64,000 bases of DNA from positions 62,001-126,000 of the forward strand of contig DASWQH010000007.1 in NCBI GenBank assembly GCA_036403815.1, read 5' to 3'. The DNA is from JACVRN01 sp036403815 (lineage in GTDB: Bacteria; Acidobacteriota; Blastocatellia; Pyrinomonadales; Pyrinomonadaceae). The notes below the pieces were generated by a model that worked only from the letters and a program-made list of their open reading frames with translations, searched no databases and had not been told where the DNA came from. Made by a program: the position numbers and the translations under genes. Below, piece by piece: positions 8,352 through 15,184 of this stretch (within the stretch, counting starts at the first letter, position 1; each line of letters begins with the position of its first letter).

Positions 8352-9462
8352 CTAACACCTTCGGACGGAAAGCGGGCGGCACAATTGAGTTGTCGTAGAC
8401 CCTGTAAGCAGCCTGTTCCGCTTCCGGCATCGGAGAGCTTTCTGCCCACGCCACGTCTTCGTCAATCTCGCGCTGGATGTCTGCCGTGATTTCGTCCAAC
8501 TGTTCGCGCGTGGCGATGCCCTGTTCGGTCAGGAATCTCTCGTAGCGATCTATGGGATCGTTGTTCTTCTCCCACCATTCGATTTCACCTTCGGGCACGT
8601 AGCGCTGGTCGTCGTGCTCTGCGTGGCCTTTGCGGCGATAGGTTTTGGCTTCAATTAACACAGCGCCGCCACCGCCGCTCGCGTATTCAACTGCTTTCCG
8701 CGTCACTTCATAACAGGCGATGATGTCGTTGCCGTCAACGATGTGTCCAGGGATGCCGTAGCCAGCCGCCTTGTCCGCCAGATTCTCGACCACCGTTTGC
8801 AGTTTCGTAGGCGTCGAGTAAGCGTAATGATTGTACTCGGCGACGACCAGCAGGGGCAGTTTCTGTACGGCTGCGAAGTTCAAGCCTTCGTGGAACGCGC
8901 CCGTGCTCATGCCGCCGTCGCCTATGTAAACAAGCGCGACGATGTCCTTCTTCTGCATACGAGCGCCAAGCACTATGCCGGTCATTACCGGAATCATATC
9001 GCCCAGATGAGAGATCGGCCCTATGAAACCTTTTTCGAGATTGCCGAAGTGTATGTTGAGGTCGCGCCCGCCCGAAGGCCCCCACGCCTTCGCCATGTAC
9101 TGCGCGAAAATCTCACGCGGGCGAATGCCTTTTACCAGCACCGCGCCCAAATCTCTAATCAAAGGGCTGATGAAATCCTGCGGCCTCAGAGCATAGGCAG
9201 TGCCGACCGCTGTCGCTTCCTGACCGAGCGAGCGAAACACTCCGCCCACCACCTTCGTCTGGCGATAAAGATTAACAAGGCGGTCTTCCACCATCCGCGT
9301 TAATTTAAGATAGCGATAAAGCTCAAGCATCTGCTCATTGGTGAGCTTCGTCTCGCTCGTACACGAAAGCTTCTCGGCTGGAGCGTCCGTGACGACAACA
9401 GCTTCTCCGTTATCTTTTGTTTTCTTCACATTGGTCTCTGCCGGTTTACGTTGTTTCTTCAT
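8341..9462 (-). CDS. 2-oxoacid dehydrogenase E1 component, alpha subunit
   Basis: The 373-residue product is the thiamine diphosphate-binding alpha subunit of a heterotetrameric E1. The cofactor motif runs from GDGG (181-184) through FHEGLNFAAV to AEYNHYAYSTPT, with N211 in the position of the motif's terminal Asn. GGRDLNIHFG and ISHLGDMIPV line the active site, and AKTYRRKGHAEHDDQRY is the phosphorylation-loop region of the family. A charged N-terminal tail of about 35 residues precedes the domain. It follows the E3 gene after a heptad-repeat hairpin and overlaps the next gene by 11 bases. Confidence 0.92.
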   Translation of the reverse strand: MKKQRKPAETNVKKTKDNGEAVVVTDAPAEKLSCTSETKLTNEQMLELYRYLKLTRMVEDRLVNLYRQTKVVGGVFRSLGQEATAVGTAYALRPQDFISPLIRDLGAVLVKGIRPREIFAQYMAKAWGPSGGRDLNIHFGNLEKGFIGPISHLGDMIPVMTGIVLGARMQKKDIVALVYIGDGGMSTGAFHEGLNFAAVQKLPLLVVAEYNHYAYSTPTKLQTVVENLADKAAGYGIPGHIVDGNDIIACYEVTRKAVEYASGGGGAVLIEAKTYRRKGHAEHDDQRYVPEGEIEWWEKNNDPIDRYERFLTEQGIATREQLDEITADIQREIDEDVAWAESSPMPEAEQAAYRVYDNSIVPPAFRPKVLGET

Positions 9463-9468
9463 AATAAA

Positions 9469-9538
9469 GCAATCAGCCGTCAGCCTTCAGCTTTCAGCTT
9501 CAGACATTTCGGCTGAAAGCTGAAGGCTGAAGGCTGAG
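9469..9538. repeat. Heptad-repeat hairpin (TCAGCCG / GGCTGAA units)
   Basis: The left arm is TCAGCCG TCAGCCT TCAGCTT in 7-bp steps; the right arm is GGCTGAA-type units. It lies between the E3 and E1-alpha genes and closely resembles the element at 22081-22151. Confidence 0.85.
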
Positions 9539-9543
9539 CGCTG

Positions 9544-10947
9544 CTAAATATGTATCGTTAAGCCATGAATGCCTTCGGCGGCTTCCATGACGGCTTCCGC
9601 TATGGTCGGATGCGCGTGCATGGTGCGCCCCAGTTCGTCTGCGGTGGATTCAAGTTGCAGGGCGACGCAGGCTTCGGCTATAAGTTCGGTCGCGTGCGGC
9701 CCGATGATGTGAACGCCTAGCAGCTCGTCATACTTCGTCTCGCTGACAATCTTGACGAAGCCCTCCTCTTCGCCAAGGATGCGCGCCTTGCCCGATGCAG
9801 AGAAGGGAAACTTGGCGACCTTCACGTCGTAGCCTTCCTTGCGCGCGGCGGCTTCCGTTAACCCTACGCTTGCAACCTCCGGGTCGCAGTAGGTACAGGA
9901 TGGAACGTGGCGTAGATTAATCGGCTGCGCCTTTTCGCCTGCAATCTGCTCGACCGCCAGAATGCCTTCCTTAGAGGCAAGATGCGCGAGAAGTGGCGTC
10001 GGTATCACGTCGCCTATGGCATAGACGTTTGGCTCTCCCGTGCGACAGTACTCGTCAACCTGAATCGAGCCGCGCTCGACTTTAATCTTTGTTCCTTCAA
10101 CCCCAAGACCTTCAAGAAAAGCCATGCGACCGACCGCGACAAGCAGCATCTCTGCCTCCAACACAACGTCCTGCCCTTTAGAAGTCTTGCCGGTCAGACG
10201 AATGCCCGTCTCTGTTTTCTCAAGCTTTTCCAGCTTGGTATCTACTTGCGATTTGAGGCCGCGCTTGCGGAAAGATTTCTCAAGTTCTTTTGAGACCTCT
10301 TCGTCTTCCAGGGGAAGCAGACGCGGCATCAACTCTACAATCGTCGTATCGGAGCCGAAGCGCGAATAGACGGAAGCGAACTCCACGCCGACCGCGCCCG
10401 CGCCCATGACTATCAGAGATTTCGGAACCTCTTTCAATTCAAGAATCTGGTCGGAGTTGACTATACGCTCGCCATCTACCTCGAAGCCCGGAATGGGGCG
10501 CACGACGGAACCTGTAGCGATGATGATGTTTTTAGTGCTGATTGTTTCCTTCTGGCCGTCATCACCCGTCACTTCAACCTTGCCCGGCAAAGCCAGCCGC
10601 CCTTTGCCTTTGAAGACAGTGATCGTGTTCTTCTTCATAAGGTATTCGATACCCTTTGAATTTTTCATCACGACCTTGTCTTTGCGTTTCTGAACATCCG
10701 CGAAGGCAAGCTGAATTTCGGAAGCCTGCACGCCGAAGTCTTTGGCGTGCTGCATCTGCTCATAAACGTGAGCCGACATCAAAAGCGCTTTGGTCGGGAT
10801 GCAGCCGCGAAGCGTACACGTGCCGCCCAGCCGCTTGTCCTTCTCCACGATGGCGACCTTCAAGCCCAACTGCGCGCCTCTTATAGCGGCCACATAACCG
10901 CCCGGCCCGCTCCCTATAACCGTTACATCAAACTGTTCCGTTGCCAA
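9544..10947 (-). CDS. lpdA: Dihydrolipoamide dehydrogenase (E3)
   Basis: This 467-residue flavoprotein reoxidises the dihydrolipoyl group of E2 with NAD+. It has the N-terminal FAD motif GSGPGGYVAA and the redox disulfide GGTCTLRGCIPTK (C44, C49). A second dinucleotide motif GAGAVGVEFASVYSRFG binds NAD, YAIGDV marks the FAD ribityl region, and HAHPTIAEAVMEA near residue 446 is the dimer active-site base. The start is TTG at 10947, supported by GAGGAG seven bases upstream. The linker between the cysteines (TLRG) differs from the usual LNVG but keeps the spacing. It is the first gene of the leftward dehydrogenase operon. Confidence 0.93.
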   Translation of the reverse strand: MATEQFDVTVIGSGPGGYVAAIRGAQLGLKVAIVEKDKRLGGTCTLRGCIPTKALLMSAHVYEQMQHAKDFGVQASEIQLAFADVQKRKDKVVMKNSKGIEYLMKKNTITVFKGKGRLALPGKVEVTGDDGQKETISTKNIIIATGSVVRPIPGFEVDGERIVNSDQILELKEVPKSLIVMGAGAVGVEFASVYSRFGSDTTIVELMPRLLPLEDEEVSKELEKSFRKRGLKSQVDTKLEKLEKTETGIRLTGKTSKGQDVVLEAEMLLVAVGRMAFLEGLGVEGTKIKVERGSIQVDEYCRTGEPNVYAIGDVIPTPLLAHLASKEGILAVEQIAGEKAQPINLRHVPSCTYCDPEVASVGLTEAAARKEGYDVKVAKFPFSASGKARILGEEEGFVKIVSETKYDELLGVHIIGPHATELIAEACVALQLESTADELGRTMHAHPTIAEAVMEAAEGIHGLTIHI

Positions 10948-10967
10948 TTGTTCTCTCCTCAGAAAGC

Positions 10968-11037
10968 AGGTATCGGGTATCAGGTGCCGGGTGCCGGTTT
11001 TCTTTTAACCGACACCTGACCCCCGTCACCCGGCCCC
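10968..11037. repeat. Heptad-repeat hairpin (GTATCGG / GTGCCGG units), imperfect
   Basis: The left arm runs GTATCGG GTATCAG GTGCCGG GTGCCGG in exact 7-bp register. The right arm (ACACCTGAC...CACCCGG) is an imperfect reverse complement. It lies upstream of lpdA and overlaps the end of the DinB-like gene. Confidence 0.7.
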
Positions 11038-11484
11038 TTGTTTTTGTTTCCAATCTTCTATCTGCGCGGCGTGGTGCGCGTGATGACGAAAGGTGACGCC
11101 TTCTATGAATTTGTAGGTGGGCGACTGTTCATCAATCTCGTCAGGTAAAGATGCTATCATCTGCTGCATCTCGCTGTGCGCGCTATCAAACTCCTCACGG
11201 ACTTCCGCGAAAGAGCGTGAGGAGCGTTCTTCAACCGCGCGGGCGTTGAAATCGTCTATCAACTGCTGGTTCAACCTCTGCGGCTTCCATGTTCCGGCCT
11301 GAATCTCGCGCACAATCCGCGCGCCTTCTATCTCCCATGCAGTGATGTGCGAAAGCGCATCCTTGATTGACCACTGCGGGTTTAATCCTTTGCTCGTACC
11401 CTGCTCTTCCGACAAGCCTTCAAGAGCGCCCGCCAGTTTCTGGTGCGATTCGCGCACACGCTCTTCAATCTCGCTCTTTTTCAT
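11026..11484 (-). CDS. DinB/DfsB-like four-helix protein
   Basis: The 152-residue protein begins MKKSEIEERVRESHQKLAGALEGL and contains WSIKDALSHITAWE and, near the C-terminus, FRHHAHHAAQIEDWK. This is the layout of the DinB/DfsB (ClbS-like) four-helix family, in which three histidines often bind a metal. Candidate ligands are the His of LSHITAWE and the C-terminal His cluster. Family members include bacillithiol or mycothiol transferases and proteins protecting DNA from toxins, so the exact role is open. It lies 78 bases upstream of lpdA in the same direction and may belong to that transcript. Confidence 0.75.
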   Translation of the reverse strand: MKKSEIEERVRESHQKLAGALEGLSEEQGTSKGLNPQWSIKDALSHITAWEIEGARIVREIQAGTWKPQRLNQQLIDDFNARAVEERSSRSFAEVREEFDSAHSEMQQMIASLPDEIDEQSPTYKFIEGVTFRHHAHHAAQIEDWKQKQGAG

Positions 11485-11673
11485 TGGCCTTCTCCACTAT
11501 CTCGCCCGCGCTTTCGTAGGACGGCGTATTTCGCAAACCACCTTCGCCGACCGCTACAGGGCGTAAAACTACGACCCGACTGTAGACCTCGCGCATGATT
11601 TTCGTGCTTGCTTTGAAAGACAGGCATTATAATCCGTCAGCCCCGTTTACTACAAAGTCGCACAGCGCGGAAG

Positions 11674-11817
11674 AGCAGGGATGAAGGATAAGGGATGAGG
11701 GCGGCAGCGATGAGGGATGAAAGTGGGACAACGCTGCGCTTTGATGCTTTTAATTTAATCACGCCTTGAGGCGTGTCCGCGACTTCATCCCTCATCGCTG
11801 CCGCCCTCATCCCTGCT
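11674..11817. repeat. Heptad-repeat hairpin (GGGATGA units), long form
   Basis: Arms of GGGATGA-type heptads with GCGGCAGCGATGAGGGATGA pair with the right arm (11782-11817). The loop contains GCTTTTAATTTAATCACGC and GGCGTGTCC. The loop and arms recur at 20877-21001, and the arms alone at 12845-12940. Confidence 0.85.
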
Positions 11818-11828
11818 TTTACTGCGGC

Positions 11829-12248
11829 TTAAGCTTGAAAAAGATCAAGGTAATCGTTGACGAGCTTGTCGAGCTTTGTTTTGAAAGCGGCGTTGCTCAT
11901 TGTGAGATTCATGAATTGGGAGGAGGATTGCAGGGAGACTACGGTCATCTGGTCGAGCCGGACAGTTTCAATCAGCTTCTTTTCGGTCTCGCCTGTGACC
12001 TGTATGCCGCGCACGCGCGCCAGATATGCGGCCTTGGCTTTAATCTCGCGCTTGCGTGAATCCAGATAGGCTTGCGCGTCGTCAACACCTATGGTCGGGT
12101 TGGGCGCGGCCTTGATGCGCCCGACCATTTCGTTCGTGAAAGCATCAACTTCGGCAAGCGCCGCGTTGACCTCCGCATCACGTTTGCACCCGGTAAGAAG
12201 CACAGAGGCCAGAACGAGCAATACTATATAAACGGGCTTTCCAGTCAT
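11829..12248 (-). CDS. Small lipoprotein, unknown function
   Basis: The ATG at 12248 is chosen because GAGGAG lies 8 bases upstream; five more codons upstream are open. The 139-residue product has a lipoprotein signal (VYIVLLVLASVLLTGC) with the lipobox LLTGC, so it is predicted to be acylated at that Cys. The mature part is alpha-helical and charged, with two repeats of about 60 residues rich in Ala, Lys and Glu (AEVDAFTNEMVGRIKAAPNP and later TEKKLIETVRLDQMT). No domain is recognised. It is flanked by heptad-repeat hairpins on both sides. Confidence 0.65.
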   Translation of the reverse strand: MTGKPVYIVLLVLASVLLTGCKRDAEVNAALAEVDAFTNEMVGRIKAAPNPTIGVDDAQAYLDSRKREIKAKAAYLARVRGIQVTGETEKKLIETVRLDQMTVVSLQSSSQFMNLTMSNAAFKTKLDKLVNDYLDLFQA

Positions 12249-12343
12249 TTTTGGTCTCCTCAAAGAGTTCCTGACGCGCTATGATTTATCCGTCCCGTGA
12301 AGATAAGTCAAGTAAGACAAAGGTAAAAAGCAAAAGTGAAGAA

Positions 12344-12426
12344 GCAGAGATTAGAGGTCAGAGGCTAGAGGTTAGTAGTTGATTTTCTTTTTACTGACCT
12401 CTAGCCTCTGACCTCTGACCTCTAAT
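12344..12426. repeat. Heptad-repeat hairpin (AGAGGTC / GACCTCT units), copy 1
   Basis: Left arm TTAGAGGTC AGAGGCT AGAGGTT in 7-bp steps, right arm 12392-12425 its complement. The same unit family forms the element at 35946-36032. It lies between the divergent lipoprotein and rhodanese genes. Confidence 0.85.
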
Positions 12427-12450
12427 TCAAAGTGAGAGGACTTTTTCAAG

Positions 12451-12831
12451 ATGAAACACTCGGAAGGATTTCTGAATATAGTCAACGATGCCAAGAGCCG
12501 CATCAACGAAGTGACGGTTGAAGAGACGCGCGAGCGGCTGGCTGAGAATAGTAATGCACGCCTTGTCGATGTGCGCGAAGACAAAGAGTGGGAGGCTGGA
12601 CACGCCGCCGGGGCAGAGCATCTGGGCAAAGGCATCATAGAGCGCGATATAGAAGCCAGTGTGCCGGACAAAGAGACGGAGTTGATACTCTACTGCGGCG
12701 GCGGCTATCGCTCTGCTCTGGCGGCGGACGTGTTACAGCGTATGGGCTATCGCAAAGTCTATTCGATGGCCGGTGGCTGGAAAGCATGGAAGGAAGCAAG
12801 CGCTCCCGTCGAAGGCGAAGAAATAAATTAA
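12451..12831 (+). CDS. Single-domain rhodanese
   Basis: The 126-residue cytoplasmic protein has one rhodanese domain. It shows LVDVREDKEWEAGHAAGAEHL, written here as the typical CH2A region (about residues 39-57), and the active loop YCGGGYRSA with catalytic Cys82. MGYRKVYSMAGGWKAWKEA closes the domain. Such proteins carry persulfide sulfur to acceptors in sulfur transfer, detoxification or cofactor building. AGAGGA ten bases upstream supports the ATG. It stands alone between repeat hairpins, so no partner can be deduced from context. Confidence 0.85.
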   Translation: MKHSEGFLNIVNDAKSRINEVTVEETRERLAENSNARLVDVREDKEWEAGHAAGAEHLGKGIIERDIEASVPDKETELILYCGGGYRSALAADVLQRMGYRKVYSMAGGWKAWKEASAPVEGEEIN

Positions 12832-12844
12832 CAGGGAGAAAAAA

Positions 12845-12940
12845 AGCAAGGATGAAGGTGGCAGCGATGAGGGATGAAGGAAAGATTACTCAACTTTAAT
12901 CGTCTCTCTTTTCATCCCTCATCGCTGCCGCCTTCATTGC
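12845..12940. repeat. Heptad-repeat hairpin (GGATGA units), short form
   Basis: Left arm with GGCAGCGATGAGGGATGA, right arm with TCATCCCTCATCGCTGCC. It shares its arms but not its loop with the elements at 11674 and 20877. Confidence 0.8.
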
Positions 12941-12975
12941 ACGGAAACCTGATAGGACTGGCAGAGAGCGTGAGT

Positions 12976-13875
12976 ATGAAAAAGTTAAAGCTGAAATCAT
13001 TGATGCTCTTGATTGTCACTGTACTCCTTTGCCTGAACGCTTACGGGCAGAGCAAAGGTGAAGCGTTCGTCTGTAAGCGGGAGGTGTTCGCAGCGTCGAA
13101 GCTGCTGCCGAAATTAAGCTATGAGTGCCGAATGGATGCGGCGAATGATTATGACGAGGCTAATTTGAAATGGCCTGAGCGCATCAGGGCAATTAATGAT
13201 TACATGCGCCGCCTTGAAGCTTTTTCTGAGCGCAACTGGTGGGAGGCCGATACGCGCGATCTAAACCTTTGCTACCTTCTGGGCAGGGCGGGTGAGCTTG
13301 ATGAAGAGGGGCGAGAAAAGTTTCGCCGGGGCGACTATCAAATCAACCTGTTCGGTGATGACCCTGTAAGGCTAGTGCTGGCAGCCGACCCCTGTTATCA
13401 AACCGGCTATAACGGCACGAACGCTTTTCTTCTTTACAGGCGGAACGGCAAGGTCACTGTCACACAAGTCCTCGACGGATATTTTTCCAGAGCCGATAAT
13501 TCCGTCGGTCTGGATGTCGCCGCCTCGAACGCGGAACGAGTGATTGAAATCTCTACGACCACGGGCGGTCTGAACCCTTACATCACCAACTACTATTTCG
13601 TGATAGATAAGCGGACGGGCAAGGCCGTGCCGAAAAGACTCTTCAAAGATGGCAAGCGGCTGACCAGCAAGATGACTTCGGTGCTTATCTTAGACGATGG
13701 GACTTTCCCACAGGGCTACACAGAGATGCAGATAGTTAAGGGTAACAGGCTGGCGCGCAGGTTCTATACTTACCAGGACGTACGCGAGCGGGGGCGCTTC
13801 ACCGATGCCAGTGGCCGTAAGCTTCAAAGGCTAACCTATAAATGGAACGGTAAATACTACAGCAGAGTCAGATAG
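12976..13875 (+). CDS. Secreted protein of unknown function
   Basis: The ATG at 12976 gives a clean signal peptide (MKKLKLKSLMLLIVTVLLCLNAYGQ); the frame is open 34 codons further up through the repeat hairpin, which is unlikely to be coding. The 299-residue product is exported. The mature protein has no recognised domain. Features seen are a few Cys, a motif NWWEADTRDLNLCYLLGRAG, a stretch AADPCYQTGYNGTNAFLLYRRNGKVTVTQVLDGYF that looks like a beta-hairpin region, and a basic C-terminus (LQRLTYKWNGKYYSRV). Context gives no partner. Confidence 0.7.
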   Translation: MKKLKLKSLMLLIVTVLLCLNAYGQSKGEAFVCKREVFAASKLLPKLSYECRMDAANDYDEANLKWPERIRAINDYMRRLEAFSERNWWEADTRDLNLCYLLGRAGELDEEGREKFRRGDYQINLFGDDPVRLVLAADPCYQTGYNGTNAFLLYRRNGKVTVTQVLDGYFSRADNSVGLDVAASNAERVIEISTTTGGLNPYITNYYFVIDKRTGKAVPKRLFKDGKRLTSKMTSVLILDDGTFPQGYTEMQIVKGNRLARRFYTYQDVRERGRFTDASGRKLQRLTYKWNGKYYSRVR

Positions 13876-14030
13876 ATGCGCCTACGGCGCACGGCATAAA
13901 TCACTCCCCCACGCCCCGCGATACTGAAGAGCGCGCTTCTTGTCCACCCCTCAAATATAGTTTTTTACGATTGCTTATGTGACATTAAAGAAAAACCTTT
14001 TACGTTAATATCTACGGCTGTGAGTTAAGG

Positions 14031-14108
14031 GGTCAGTACCGCCTGCGGTAGCGGGTGGGTCTCAAGTATAGCTATCACCCGCCCGGCTTAAGCAGGCGGT
14101 ACTGACCT
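14031..14108. repeat. Inverted repeat family GGTCAGTACCGCC, copy 1
   Basis: Left arm GGTCAGTACCGCCTGCGGTA... (14031-14060) and right arm ending GGCGGTACTGACCT (14071-14108). Near-identical elements are at 40461-40536 and 45357-45430, and a solo arm is at 17917-17950. It lies upstream of the metallopeptidase gene. Confidence 0.85.
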
Positions 14109-14151
14109 GGTGATTCAATTGTAAGCATGAAATGTAAGGAGACTTAAAGCT

Positions 14152-15003
14152 ATGCGTTGGAGAGGCGAGCGTGAGAGCGACAATGTTGAAGACGTGCGCG
14201 GCTCGCGCAAAGGTTTAGCAGTCGGCGGCGGCATCGGCACGGTCGTCATACTGGCAATCGCGCTCCTGTTCGGCGCTGACCCGCGAGCCATACTTGAGCA
14301 GCTTCAGGGCGGCGGCAACCCCGCGCCCGGCACTCAAAGCTCCAGACCCGTCAATGCGGAAGAGGAAGAACTCAAACGCTTCTCCTCGGTCGTCCTCGCC
14401 AGCACAGAAGATGTCTGGACTGACATCTTTCGACGCGAGGGGCGCGCCTACACTGCGCCCAAGCTTAGGCTTTTCACAGACCGGGTTAGCTCCGCCTGCG
14501 GGCAGGCAAGCGCAGCCGTCGGCCCCTTCTACTGTCCCGGTGACCAGAAGGTCTACCTCGACCTGGATTTCTTCAAAGAGCTTAAGAATCGCTTTCGCGC
14601 TCCCGGCGATTTCGCTCAAGCCTACGTCATCGCACACGAAGTAGGCCATCACATTCAGAAACTTCTCGGCACCTCCGACAAGGTAGACGCCATGCGAGGC
14701 CGCTTAAGCGAGAAGGAGATGAACCAGCTCTCCGTACGCCTTGAGCTTCAAGCCGATTTCTACGCAGGCGTCTGGGCCTACTACGCCCAGAAGAAGGGCT
14801 TACTCGAAGTAGGCGACGTAGAAGAAGCCCTACGCGCCGCCACAGCCATCGGCGACGACCGCCTCCAACAGCAATCCCAAGGCTACGTTGTCCCCGACTC
14901 CTTCACCCACGGCACCTCCGACCAACGCGTCCGCTGGTTCCGCAAAGGCTTAGAGATCGGCGACTACCGCCAGGGCGACACCTTCAACACCCCGAACTTG
15001 TAA
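14152..15003 (+). CDS. Neutral zinc metallopeptidase (YpfJ-like), membrane anchored
   Basis: AAGGAG lies ten bases before the ATG. The 283-residue protein starts MRWRGERESDNVEDVRG, typical of the YpfJ-type family. One hydrophobic segment (about residues 22-41, GLAVGGGIGTVVILAIALLF) anchors it, followed by a Gly/Pro linker. The domain contains FYCPGDQKVYLDLDF and the zinc motif HEVGHH (H162, E163, H166); E198 or a nearby residue in LELQADFYAGVWA may be the third ligand. GTSDQRVRWF near the C-terminus also fits the family. The substrate is unknown. A perfect 14-bp hairpin follows the stop codon. Confidence 0.88.
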   Translation: MRWRGERESDNVEDVRGSRKGLAVGGGIGTVVILAIALLFGADPRAILEQLQGGGNPAPGTQSSRPVNAEEEELKRFSSVVLASTEDVWTDIFRREGRAYTAPKLRLFTDRVSSACGQASAAVGPFYCPGDQKVYLDLDFFKELKNRFRAPGDFAQAYVIAHEVGHHIQKLLGTSDKVDAMRGRLSEKEMNQLSVRLELQADFYAGVWAYYAQKKGLLEVGDVEEALRAATAIGDDRLQQQSQGYVVPDSFTHGTSDQRVRWFRKGLEIGDYRQGDTFNTPNL

Positions 15004-15024
15004 AGCGCCAGGACTGTCACCAAA

Positions 15025-15060
15025 GGCTATGCTGAAGCACGCCCACGCTTCAGCATAGCC
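15025..15060 (+). terminator. Hairpin after the metallopeptidase gene
   Basis: Perfect 14-bp arms GGCTATGCTGAAGC (15025-15038) and GCTTCAGCATAGCC (15047-15060) with an 8-base loop, 21 bases after the stop codon. The downstream T run is weak (CTTCTTC), so efficiency is uncertain. Confidence 0.6.
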
Positions 15061-15184
15061 GCGCCTTCTTCAATCTCACGCTCTTTCTCACAGAGACTCA
15101 GCCAGACAATTCCCTAACATATCCCTCCGCTAGCTCAGCCTTGTGTTATATTCCCCGCAACGTCAGAAAGGAGTCTACCGCCCT